Positions 8,733-16,109 of a stretch of DNA of 64,000 nucleotides are shown here, piece by piece (positions within the stretch are counted from its first letter, which is position 1; every line of letters begins with the position of its first letter). Both the position numbers and the translations under genes were made by a program. The notes beneath the pieces are model-generated. The model was not told where the DNA came from. It did no database searches and saw only the letters and a list, made by a program, of their open reading frames with translations. Source of the DNA: Curvibacter microcysteis (GTDB lineage: Bacteria; Pseudomonadota; Gammaproteobacteria; Burkholderiales; Burkholderiaceae_C). The DNA lies in the NCBI RefSeq assembly GCF_028649435.1, contig NZ_JAQSIN010000005.1; one strand, given 5' to 3'.

Positions 8733-8816
8733 GGTGGTGTGGGCCGGTGGTGGACGCGGGGGTGGCGCGGCGCCTGCCCCGAGCCTGCGGGACCTGCGCC
8801 GGATTGCCACGCGGGC

Positions 8817-9833
8817 TTACGGAAGGGCGTTGCGAAAGAAGCGCTCGATCTCGTCGAAAGGGATCTTGTCCCGTCGGTCGTAGAGATCGACGTGGTCCGC
8901 ATCAGGCACGATGAGCAGCTGCTTGGGCTCGGCCGCCGCCTGGTAAAGGTCTTCCGAGTAGTAGCGCGAGTGGGCGTTCTCCCCCGCGATCAGCAACACC
9001 GGGCGGGGCGCGATCATCTCGACATGCGCGGCCATCGGGAAACTGAAAAACGACATGGGGGTGGTCGCCGTCCAAGCTGCCGCTGAGTTGATCGAGCGCG
9101 GGTGGAACCCGCGCGGGGTGCGGTAGTAGTCGAAGAAGGTCGCCAACACCGGGTGGGCGTCTGCGGGCAGGTGCTCTGGCAAGGTGCGCTGGCCCTTGAC
9201 GATCCGACCTTCCGCGTCAAAGGGCACTTCATGAAAGCCAGGGGCCGGCTGACCGCTGGCTGCGTCGTCCCAGCGCTGCTGGCTCAGGTAGTCGATGACG
9301 GCATGCCGCTGCGCCAGGGTGTAGCTGTCCCGGTAGCCACGGCTGATGCTGCGTGACATGTCGTACATCGAGGCCGTGGCCACGGCCTTGATGCGCGAGT
9401 CGCTGGAGGCGGCCGTCAACGCCATGCCGCTGAGACCACAGATGGCCAGGGCCCCGATGCGTTCGCGGTCCACATGGGGCAGCAGGCCCAGGTAGTCGAC
9501 CGCCGCGCTGAAGTCTTCCGTGGCGATGTCGGGGGAGGCCACGTTGCGCACGGCGCCGCCGCTCTCGCCTGTGAAGGACGGGTCAAAGGCCAGGGTGATG
9601 AAGCCGCGCTCCGCCAGGGTGTGGGCATACAGGCCGGACGACTGTTCCTTGACCGCGCCGAAAGGCCCACTCAGCACCAGGGCGGGCCGGCGCTGGAGGG
9701 CGGTGGGTGCGGCTTTGGGCTCGTAGAGGTCGGCCGCCAGCTCGATGCCATAGCGGTTGCTGAACTGCACCTTGCGGTGTTGAACTTGGTCACTGAGGGG
9801 GAAGACCTTGTCCCAGGCGGGATCGAGTGGCAT
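8817..9833 (-). CDS. Alpha/beta hydrolase, dienelactone hydrolase/YcjY-like
   Basis: A 338-residue alpha/beta-hydrolase of the type often annotated as DltE/YcjY-like or dienelactone-hydrolase-like. The nucleophile elbow is AICGLSGMALTAA (Ser at about 138), preceded by a long N-terminal segment VQFSNRYGIELAADLYEP. The acid/His region near the C-terminus is VLLIAGENAHSRYYSED then VPDADHVDLYD. No signal peptide is present. It lies between the molybdenum hydroxylase genes and the small barrel protein/quinone reductase genes on the same strand with short gaps, so it probably belongs to the same catabolic operon controlled from the 10.8-11.0 kb promoter region. Substrate is unknown. Confidence 0.88.
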   Translation of the reverse strand: MPLDPAWDKVFPLSDQVQHRKVQFSNRYGIELAADLYEPKAAPTALQRRPALVLSGPFGAVKEQSSGLYAHTLAERGFITLAFDPSFTGESGGAVRNVASPDIATEDFSAAVDYLGLLPHVDRERIGALAICGLSGMALTAASSDSRIKAVATASMYDMSRSISRGYRDSYTLAQRHAVIDYLSQQRWDDAASGQPAPGFHEVPFDAEGRIVKGQRTLPEHLPADAHPVLATFFDYYRTPRGFHPRSINSAAAWTATTPMSFFSFPMAAHVEMIAPRPVLLIAGENAHSRYYSEDLYQAAAEPKQLLIVPDADHVDLYDRRDKIPFDEIERFFRNALP

Positions 9834-9901
9834 GGCGTGTCCTGGTGTTGGGTGTGTCGGCCTGGTCGCGGGCTGTGTGGGTTGCCAGCCCGGGCCTGGG
9901 C

Positions 9902-10195
9902 TCAGGTTGGGGCGAAAAGCAGTTCCCAGTTCAGCATGGGCCCCAGGGGGATCACGTCCCAGCCAATCAGGCCGGCCTGGGCCAGTGGGAAGTTCATCAG
10001 CGTCGCGCGCGCGGCCTCCACGGACTCCGCTTCGGCCATGATGGCCACGCCGGGGCGGTCCTGGCGAAAGTAGATGTCGCGTGTGAAGCCGGACTTGTAA
10101 AGGGCCCAGCCGTGACGAACTTCATCCATCAGGTGGGGGGCGTATTGTTCTAGGCTGACCCCGGGCTGGGGCACGTCGAGGCAAAGCAGTTTCAT
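9902..10195 (-). CDS. Small dimeric alpha-beta-barrel protein (muconolactone isomerase-like fold)
   Basis: A 97-residue protein with the beta-alpha-beta-beta-alpha-beta pattern of stress-response/muconolactone-isomerase-like ferredoxin-fold proteins (MKLLCLDV, then IYFRQDRPGVAIMAEAESVEAARATL, then LIGWDVIPLGPM). The ATG at 10195 is preferred to the one at 10201 because the AGGA box is then 8 nt away rather than 2. It is located between a quinone reductase gene (29 bp upstream) and a hydrolase gene, suggesting an enzyme or accessory factor in ring-compound metabolism. No catalytic residues can be assigned with confidence. Confidence 0.75.
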   Translation of the reverse strand: MKLLCLDVPQPGVSLEQYAPHLMDEVRHGWALYKSGFTRDIYFRQDRPGVAIMAEAESVEAARATLMNFPLAQAGLIGWDVIPLGPMLNWELLFAPT

Positions 10196-10224
10196 GGTCA
10201 TGTTCCTGGTTGGGGGATGTGGTC

Positions 10225-10773
10225 TCAGGCCACCAGGCCGTGGCCCAGGGGCCCACTCAGTCGGCTGCGCAGGGCGTCCTGAAAGCCCGCCAGCTTGTCG
10301 CCTTGGGCGCCCATGGCCTCGTAAAAGGCCAGCGGCTCGGCGTAAGGCATGCCCACATAGAAGGCACTGGCCTTCATGGGGGTCAGCACGTCTTGGATGC
10401 TGCTGTGGATCAAGCCCTCAGCCGAGTAGGTGTGTGCCGTCGCACCTGCCGTGACCACCACCAGCATCTCCTTGCCTTGCAGTGCCTTGCCCTCCGGTCC
10501 AAAGGCCCAGCCATAGGACCAGACCTGGTTCAGGTAGGCCTTCAGCATGGGGGTCAGGTTGAACCAGTGGATCGGGAACAGGTACACGACGCGGTCAACG
10601 TTCTCGTGCGCCGCTTGCTCGGCGGCCACGTCGATGGCCGTGGTGTCCTGGCCATACAGGGCTTCGAGGTTGCGCACCTGCACGTTCGGCAGTTGTTCAG
10701 CGGCTTGTTGCAGACCTTGGATGGCCTTCGATTGATCCGGGTAAGGGTGGGAGACGATGAGCAGTGTTTTCAT
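10225..10773 (-). CDS. Flavodoxin-fold NAD(P)H-quinone reductase (KefF/MdaB-like)
   Basis: A 182-residue cytoplasmic FMN/FAD enzyme of the NAD(P)H dehydrogenase (quinone) family. Features seen are the N-terminal phosphate-binding loop LIVSHPYPDQSKA and the family block FPIHWFNLTPMLKAYLNQVWSYGWAFG at about residues 67-93. VVTAGATAHTYSAEG follows. Such enzymes carry out two-electron reduction of quinones. It is the first gene of the leftward run that continues through the small barrel protein, the hydrolase and the molybdenum hydroxylase, and it is divergent from a LysR gene with a 17-bp palindrome between them. A role in handling quinones formed from an aromatic substrate is inferred from this setting. 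Confidence 0.88.
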   Translation of the reverse strand: MKTLLIVSHPYPDQSKAIQGLQQAAEQLPNVQVRNLEALYGQDTTAIDVAAEQAAHENVDRVVYLFPIHWFNLTPMLKAYLNQVWSYGWAFGPEGKALQGKEMLVVVTAGATAHTYSAEGLIHSSIQDVLTPMKASAFYVGMPYAEPLAFYEAMGAQGDKLAGFQDALRSRLSGPLGHGLVA

Positions 10774-10835
10774 GGCAATTCCTGACGATGTGGGGGCGCT
10801 GTGAGGGCGTTTCTGTGGGGCCTTCCCAGCGGGCT

Positions 10836-10846
10836 GGGGGGGGGGG
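10836..10846. repeat. Homopolymer tract, eleven G
   Basis: An uninterrupted run of 11 G residues in the intergenic region upstream of the quinone reductase gene. It is in no convincing gene. Such tracts are prone to slippage and to sequencing error. Confidence 0.8.
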
Positions 10847-11009
10847 CGCTGCTGCCGCCGGAGGCCCGCATGGAAGAACCGATCTGGGGCGAGATCGGCG
10901 CACCTGACGCACGGGTGGCGGGCCGCTTTTCGCTGCGGATTCCGGAGGCGATGGGCGAATTCTGGGTGAGATCATTCGTGAAGAGAACCGCTCTTCTGGT
11001 TTAGGATTA

Positions 11010-11026
11010 CTCAACTTGAAGTTGAG
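11010..11026. promoter_or_regulatory. 17-bp palindrome in the quinone reductase/LysR promoter region
   Basis: CTCAACTTGAAGTTGAG is a perfect inverted repeat (8-bp arms around a central G), 43 bp upstream of the LysR start at 11069 and 236 bp upstream of the divergent quinone reductase start. It is the probable binding site for the LysR protein. A MerR-type regulator is the other possibility, because MerR-family operators use similar CTCAACTT arms. Confidence 0.6.
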
Positions 11027-11068
11027 AATTGCATGGCCTGGCAAGGGCCTGGAAAGGGGTCTGCAGCC

Positions 11069-12022
11069 ATGGATTCATCGCAGCGCGTGCGCGCCATCCT
11101 GTCCTTTGTCCAGGCCGCCGATGCCGGCAGCTTTGCTGCGGGGGCCCGTGCGCTGGGCATCTCGTCAGCGGCGGTCAGCAAGAACATCGCGGGCCTGGAG
11201 AAGGCCTTGGGCGTCCGTTTGATGAACCGCACCACCCGCACCCTCAAGTTGACGGAGGAGGGCGAGGCCTTTTTGCGCCAGGCGCGCATTGCTTTGGAGG
11301 CGCTCGACCTGGCCGCCGATGCGGTGGTGTCCACGCGTGCCGCCCCGGCGGGGCGGGTGCGCATCTCCACCAGCGTGGGCTTTGGCCGCGAACAGCTGGC
11401 CCCGGCGTTGCCAGGCTTGCTTTCCAAGTACCCCGGCCTGAGCGTCGAGGTCGATTTTGATGACCGGGTGATCGATTTGGTGCAGGACGGCTACGACCTG
11501 GCCTTGCGCGGCGGGCGGATCGCGGATTCGTCCCTGGTCGCGCGCACGATTTGCCAGTTCAACTTGGTGATGGTGGCGTCGCCCGCGTATTTGGCGGCCC
11601 ACGGGGTGCCCAAGCGGCCCGAGGACCTGAGTCGGCACCGATTGCTGACGCGCCGCTTCTTGGGTGGGCGCGTGTCGCCCTGGAACTTCAAGGCCAAGGA
11701 CGGCAGCATCACGACCCTGAACACCGAGGCCGCCGTGCTGACCCTGTCCTCACCAGAGACGCTGACCCAGTCGGCGGTGGCGGGCGTTGGCGTGGCTGAG
11801 GTGGGCGTGCACCATGCCTGGAAGCACCTGCAGTCGGGGGCGTTGCGCGCGCTGCTGTTGAAGTCGCACCACCCCGGCCGTTTTGAGATGACCCTGCAGT
11901 ACCCCCACCGGGCTTTGGTGGCGCCGCGCGTGCGGGTGACGGTGGAGTACTTGCTGGAGGCCTTTGCCCAGATGGAGGAGCTGCACATTCCCCTCTCGGC
12001 CCTGCGGGCGTACGAGGCCTGA
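11069..12022 (+). CDS. LysR-family transcriptional regulator
   Basis: A 317-residue regulator with an N-terminal winged HTH (about residues 1-65: FVQAADAGSFAAGARALGISSAAVSKNIAGLEKALG) and a periplasmic-binding-protein-like effector domain. The ATG at 11069 is chosen because GGAAAGGGG lies about 9 nt upstream; an in-frame ATG at 11033 would place the start only 7 bp from the palindrome at 11010-11026. It is divergent from the quinone reductase/hydrolase/molybdenum hydroxylase run and is its likely activator or repressor. The inducer is unknown. It ends 23 bp from the convergent metallohydrolase gene. Confidence 0.92.
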   Translation: MDSSQRVRAILSFVQAADAGSFAAGARALGISSAAVSKNIAGLEKALGVRLMNRTTRTLKLTEEGEAFLRQARIALEALDLAADAVVSTRAAPAGRVRISTSVGFGREQLAPALPGLLSKYPGLSVEVDFDDRVIDLVQDGYDLALRGGRIADSSLVARTICQFNLVMVASPAYLAAHGVPKRPEDLSRHRLLTRRFLGGRVSPWNFKAKDGSITTLNTEAAVLTLSSPETLTQSAVAGVGVAEVGVHHAWKHLQSGALRALLLKSHHPGRFEMTLQYPHRALVAPRVRVTVEYLLEAFAQMEELHIPLSALRAYEA

Positions 12023-12045
12023 GCCAAGCGCTCAGGCCCGCGGCC

Positions 12046-13059
12046 TCACTTCACCTGGCTGCTGTAGTTCAGCGGTTCCCAGGCAAAGCCCTTGCCGCTG
12101 GCGCGCAGTCGGCCCACACCGGGGAAGGGGAAGTGGGACACCGCCACCAGGCTGCCGTCGCTGGCCAGTTGCTTGAACAGGCGCAGGCGTTCCTTGCGGG
12201 CTTGGCCGGCATCGCTGTCAAAGCCGATCGTCACTTCGGGCGACTCCAGCTGCACCGAGGCCACGTGGATCAGGTCGCCGATCAGCACCAGGCGCTTGCC
12301 CTCGCTCTCCAGCACATAGACGTTGTGGCCTGGCGTGTGACCGTGGGTGGCGTGGGTGCGCAGGCCCGGCAGGACCTCGCCATTGCCACTGAAGGTCTTC
12401 AGTTTGCCGGCCTCGTCATAGGGGTTGAGCGACGCCATGGCGCCTTGGAAGAAGCCCTTGTTGGCGGCGGGTGCCGCGTCCAGATGGGCCTTGGACAGCC
12501 AGAAGTCCTTGTCCGCCTGGTCGGCGTGCACGGTGGCGTTCGGGAACACCCGTTTGCCATCGGCCACCAGCCCGCCGACGTGGTCGGGGTGCATGTGGGT
12601 GATGACGATGTCGTCCACCTGCTCGGGCTGGTAGCCGGCGGCCACGATCTGGGCCGCGAGGCGGCCCAGGGTCGGGCCGAACAAGCTGCCTGCGCCGGCG
12701 TCGACCAGGATCAGTCGGCTGCCGGTGTTGATCAGAAAGCCGTTGACCGAGGTCTCCAGCGGGGCGGCCAGGTAATGCTTCTTGAGGCCGCTGCTCACTT
12801 TGCCTTTGGGCGCGTGCAGCAACTGGTCCACCGGCAGGTCCACCGTGCCGTCGCTCAGGGCGGTGACTTCGGCCGCGCCCACCATCAGGCGGTACCAGCC
12901 AGGGGCTTGCACTTTTTGTTGGCTGGCCGCCGCCTGGGCCGAGCCCAGGGGCAGGGCGGCGCCGCCCAGGGTCAGGGCCAGGGACAAGCCCAGGCTTTGC
13001 AGGGTGGCCAGGGCCAGGCGCGAACGACGCGGTGGGGTGGAAGCGGAAAGGTGGTTCAT
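12046..13059 (-). CDS. Secreted MBL-fold metallohydrolase
   Basis: A 337-residue metallo-beta-lactamase-fold hydrolase. A hydrophobic signal segment (about residues 12-42, ending SAQA-AASQQ) predicts export. The dinuclear metal site is visible as THMHPDHVGG (HxHxDH), with further ligands in HATHGHTPGHN and LIGDLIHVA, and a late His in AVSHFPFPG. The ATG at 13059 has AAGGCG 6 nt upstream. An upstream in-frame start at 13164 would run through the shared promoter and is rejected. It is divergent from a LysR gene with a perfect inverted repeat between them. Substrate may be a lactone, ester or lactam; this cannot be resolved from sequence. Confidence 0.9.
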   Translation of the reverse strand: MNHLSASTPPRRSRLALATLQSLGLSLALTLGGAALPLGSAQAAASQQKVQAPGWYRLMVGAAEVTALSDGTVDLPVDQLLHAPKGKVSSGLKKHYLAAPLETSVNGFLINTGSRLILVDAGAGSLFGPTLGRLAAQIVAAGYQPEQVDDIVITHMHPDHVGGLVADGKRVFPNATVHADQADKDFWLSKAHLDAAPAANKGFFQGAMASLNPYDEAGKLKTFSGNGEVLPGLRTHATHGHTPGHNVYVLESEGKRLVLIGDLIHVASVQLESPEVTIGFDSDAGQARKERLRLFKQLASDGSLVAVSHFPFPGVGRLRASGKGFAWEPLNYSSQVK

Positions 13060-13169
13060 GTTGTCGCCTTGGGAAGGGGCCACGTCAGGCGGCGTGGCCG
13101 GGTTGATTGGAAGCAGGCCCATTGTTGTCTTTTGCAAATAAAGGAACAATAGGGTGTAACGCAATCAAT

Positions 13170-13188
13170 CTTTGCATCTTGTGCAAAG
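13170..13188. promoter_or_regulatory. Inverted repeat, likely LysR operator
   Basis: CTTTGCA-TCTTG-TGCAAAG has perfect 7-bp arms. It lies 42 bp upstream of the LysR start (13230) and 110 bp upstream of the divergent metallohydrolase start (13059). A related word, TTTTGCAAAT, occurs at about 13129-13138 nearer the metallohydrolase. Position and symmetry fit a LysR recognition site. Confidence 0.55.
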
Positions 13189-13229
13189 TTCGGCCGCCCG
13201 CTCCGGTGGGTCCTGAGCAGGTTTTCTTC

Positions 13230-14174
13230 ATGATCGACGCACTCAAAACTTTTTTGGCCGTGGCCCGGGCCGGGCACTTTTCGGAGGTGGCCCGCGAGCA
13301 GGACGTGGCCGTGTCTTCGGTGACCCGCAAGATCGACGCGCTGGAGACCGAGTTGGGCTCCAGCCTGTTTCGTCGCAGTTCCCGCCGGGTGGCCCTGACC
13401 GACGCCGGCGAGCAATTCGTGCCGCGCGCCCGCGCCATTCTGAGCGAGATCGCCGAAGCCAAGCAGGCCCTGCTGCAAATCGACGATGCCCTGCAGGGGC
13501 AAATCACGGTCACCGCCCCCACCGCGTTCGGTCGCCGCCATGTGGTGCCCGCGGTGGCCGATTTCATGCAGCGCCACCCAGGGGTGGAGGTGGATCTGCA
13601 CCTGAGCGACCAGGTGATGGACCTGACGGAGCAGGCCGTGGATGTGGCCATCCGCATTGGCTTGCAAGTCGACAGCGAGTTCAATGCGGTGCGCTTGGCG
13701 CCGGTGCGCCTGGTCACCTGTGCCAGCCCGGCCTATTTGGCGCGGGCCGGGATGCCGCCATCGCCACTGGACCTGTTGCAGCATGAGTGCATCAGCGTGG
13801 CCACACCGCCGGCGCCGTCTTTTGTCTGGCGCTATTCGGGCGTCAACCGGCAGCAGCCGCTGCGTGTGCAGGGGCGCTTTCGCACCGATGACAAGGACGG
13901 CATGCTGCAAGGAGCCTTGGCGGGCTTGGGCGTGGTGCACATCGCCACCTGGGTGGTCAGTGACCACCTGCGCGACGGGCGTTTGGTGGCCTTGTTTCCG
14001 CAGGAGCTCAGCGACCCGCCCCAAGAGGGCTTGCCTGGCATTTTTGCCGTGCGTGGGTTGGGGCGCGGGCGTTCGCGGCGCAGCGAGCTGTTCATCCAGC
14101 AACTGCGGGAGTCGATTGGCGAGCCAGCCTGGTGGGACCGCCAGGACGGGGGCGGCCCTGGCGCGCCGCGCTGA
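13230..14174 (+). CDS. LysR-family transcriptional regulator
   Basis: A 314-residue LysR protein. The HTH is FLAVARAGHFSEVAREQDVAVSSVTRKIDALE (about residues 8-40), and the effector domain is of the CrgA/DmlR type (QGQITVTAPTAFGRRHVVPAV, then ASPAYLARAGMPPSPLDLLQHECI). The ATG at 13230 is chosen for HTH alignment. An earlier in-frame start at 13107 would read through the operator-like repeat. It is divergent from the secreted metallohydrolase and convergent with the alcohol dehydrogenase gene, whose stop lies only 5 bp away. It probably regulates the metallohydrolase. Confidence 0.92.
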   Translation: MIDALKTFLAVARAGHFSEVAREQDVAVSSVTRKIDALETELGSSLFRRSSRRVALTDAGEQFVPRARAILSEIAEAKQALLQIDDALQGQITVTAPTAFGRRHVVPAVADFMQRHPGVEVDLHLSDQVMDLTEQAVDVAIRIGLQVDSEFNAVRLAPVRLVTCASPAYLARAGMPPSPLDLLQHECISVATPPAPSFVWRYSGVNRQQPLRVQGRFRTDDKDGMLQGALAGLGVVHIATWVVSDHLRDGRLVALFPQELSDPPQEGLPGIFAVRGLGRGRSRRSELFIQQLRESIGEPAWWDRQDGGGPGAPR

Positions 14175-14179
14175 GTCCC

Positions 14180-15217
14180 TCAGGTCGTCACGATGACCTT
14201 CAAGGCCTTCGTGTCGGCGGCGCGGGCAAAGGTGTCGTAGGCCTCCAGGATCTGGTCCAGCTTGAAGTGGTGGGTGATCAGTTGGGTGGCGTCGATGCGC
14301 CCGCTCAGCACGGTCTTGAGCAGCAGGGGTGTGCTGACGGTGTCCACCAGTCGGGTGGTGATGGTCAGGTTCTGCGACCACAGCCGCTCCAGGTGCAGTT
14401 CCACCGGGTGGCCGTGCACGCCAATGTTGGCAATGAAGCCGCCCGCCGCCACGATGTTCTGGCACAGCTCAAAGGTGGCCGCGATGCCCACGGCCTCGAT
14501 GGCCGTGTCCACCCCCTGCCCGTCGGTCAGGGCCAGGACCTGGGCTGCTGCATCGCCCGCGCCGCTGTGGACGGTGTGGGTGGCGCCAAATCGCTTGCCG
14601 ATGGCCAAGCGGTGCTCGTCCAAGTCGATCAGGATGATTTGCGCGGGCGAATACAGCTGCGCCGTCAACAAAGTGGCCAGGCCAATGGGCCCCGCGCCCA
14701 CGATCGCCACGCTGCTGCCCGGCTGCACCCGGCCGTTGAGCACGCCGCATTCAAAGCCCGTGGGCAAGATGTCGCTGAGCATCACCAGCGCGTCTTCGTC
14801 CGACCCTTCGGGGATGGGGTACAGGCTGGTGTCCGCATGCGGAATGCGCACCCAGTCGGCCTGCGTGCCATCGATGGTGTTGCCCAGAATCCAGCCGCCG
14901 GTGGCGCAGTGCGAATACATGCCGCGCCGGCAGGCCGGGCAGCGGCCGCAGGCGCTGATGCAGGAGATCAGCACCCGATCCCCTTTGTGAAAACGGCTGA
15001 CCCCGCTGCCCACCGACTCCACCACACCCACGCCTTCATGGCCCAGGATGGTGCCGGGCAGGCAGGTGGCGACGTCGCCTTGGAGGATGTGCAGGTCGGT
15101 GCCGCACAGCGTGGTGCGGGTCACCCGCACGAGCGCATCGCCGGTTTGAGTCAGCTGCGGTTGGGGCCGTTCTTCGAGGGCTTTGAGGCCGGGGCCGTGG
15201 TAGACAAGGGCACGCAT
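14180..15217 (-). CDS. Zinc-dependent alcohol dehydrogenase
   Basis: A 345-residue medium-chain dehydrogenase. Catalytic zinc ligands are visible as TLCGTDLHI (Cys) and LGHEGVG (His-Glu). The structural zinc motif is ACGRCPACRRGMYSHC, and the Rossmann loop is VAIVGAGPIGLA with an acidic residue (ILIDLDEHR) favouring NAD. The start at 15217 (MRALVYHGPG) is preferred to 15268 on family length. It oxidises an alcohol or reduces an aldehyde in the cytoplasm. Its own promoter is expected in the 200-bp gap before the divergent acuR gene. No adjacent gene specifies the substrate. Confidence 0.92.
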   Translation of the reverse strand: MRALVYHGPGLKALEERPQPQLTQTGDALVRVTRTTLCGTDLHILQGDVATCLPGTILGHEGVGVVESVGSGVSRFHKGDRVLISCISACGRCPACRRGMYSHCATGGWILGNTIDGTQADWVRIPHADTSLYPIPEGSDEDALVMLSDILPTGFECGVLNGRVQPGSSVAIVGAGPIGLATLLTAQLYSPAQIILIDLDEHRLAIGKRFGATHTVHSGAGDAAAQVLALTDGQGVDTAIEAVGIAATFELCQNIVAAGGFIANIGVHGHPVELHLERLWSQNLTITTRLVDTVSTPLLLKTVLSGRIDATQLITHHFKLDQILEAYDTFARAADTKALKVIVTT

Positions 15218-15386
15218 GGTGGCAACTCCTGGGTCGCAAGGACGAGGCGAAATGGCCTCGCCAACCATGCTGCGCGGCTCACCCGGAGGGGTCTGTGCGA
15301 GGCGGCACGCAAGCCCACGGTGCCGCCCGTGAACGGGACAGAACCCTCCTGGCAGGGGGGGCCGCAGGCGCTCAGGGAAGGCCCTT

Positions 15387-15400
15387 CTTGTATTTACAAG
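15387..15400. promoter_or_regulatory. Palindromic operator upstream of acuR-acuI
   Basis: CTTGTA-TT-TACAAG is a perfect 6-bp inverted repeat ending 22 bp before the acuR start codon at 15423. A second, weaker dyad (GATT to AATC) lies at 15403-15418. TetR-family repressors such as AcuR bind compact palindromes overlapping their own promoter, so this is the likely AcuR site. Confidence 0.6.
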
Positions 15401-15422
15401 ACGATTGGTTTAATAATCGACC

Positions 15423-16076
15423 ATGACCACCCCGACCCCTGACCAGCCCCCACGTCCCCGGGGCCGCCCACCCAAAGTCCGCGAGGACCAGCTCGACGTG
15501 CGCGAGGCCCTGCTGCGCCATGGTTTGGAGGTGTTGACCGAGAAGGGCTTTGTCGCCGCGGGGCTGGACGAGTTGCTGAGCCGCGCCCGCGTGCCCAAGG
15601 GTTCGTTCTACCACTACTTCGACAGCAAAGAGGCCTACGGCCTGGCCCTGATTGACCACTACGCCGACTACTTTGCGCGCAAGCTGGAGCGCCATTTCAG
15701 CCAGCCAGACCGCCCGCCTTTGCAGCGCCTGCAGGCCTTTGTGGAGGACGCGCAAAACGGCATGGCGCAGTACGACTTCCGCCGGGGCTGCCTGATCGGC
15801 AACCTGGGCCAGGAGATGAACGCCTTGCCCGATGCCTTCCGCGCCCGTTTGCTGGCCACCTTCGAGGATTGGCAGGCGCGCCTGGCCGCCAACCTGCGCG
15901 CCGCGCAGCAGGCGGGCGAACTGGCCGCGTCGGCTGACGTGGCGGCGCTGGCAGCCTTCTTCTGGATTGGCTGGGAAGGCGCCGTGCTGCGCGCCAAGCT
16001 GGAACGCAGCGCCGCCCCACTCAGCCTGTTTGCGACGCAATTCTTTGCCGCCTTGCCCCGCCCTGAACCGCTTTAG
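15423..16076 (+). CDS. acuR: TetR-family regulator, AcuR-like
   Basis: A 217-residue TetR repressor. The N-terminal tail carries an AT-hook-like PRGRPPK, then the HTH (about residues 26-72: LEVLTEKGFVAAGLDELLSRARVPKGSFYHYFDSKEAYG). The C-terminal ligand domain (DFRRGCLIGNLGQEM) is typical of the AcuR group that senses acrylate/acryloyl-CoA in Rhodobacter and other Proteobacteria. It is followed 33 bp later by an acrylyl-CoA reductase gene, the standard partner, which supports the specific name. A palindrome just upstream suggests autorepression. Assignment as AcuR rests on context plus similarity of the ligand domain. Confidence 0.85.
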   Translation: MTTPTPDQPPRPRGRPPKVREDQLDVREALLRHGLEVLTEKGFVAAGLDELLSRARVPKGSFYHYFDSKEAYGLALIDHYADYFARKLERHFSQPDRPPLQRLQAFVEDAQNGMAQYDFRRGCLIGNLGQEMNALPDAFRARLLATFEDWQARLAANLRAAQQAGELAASADVAALAAFFWIGWEGAVLRAKLERSAAPLSLFATQFFAALPRPEPL

Positions 16077-16109
16077 CCCGCCTCCAACCGCCACCCCGAA
16101 AGGACCCCC

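Noticed and set aside
10801..11004. Possible 67-residue protein in the quinone reductase/LysR gap
   Set aside because: No ribosome binding site, crosses the G11 tract and shows no family likeness.
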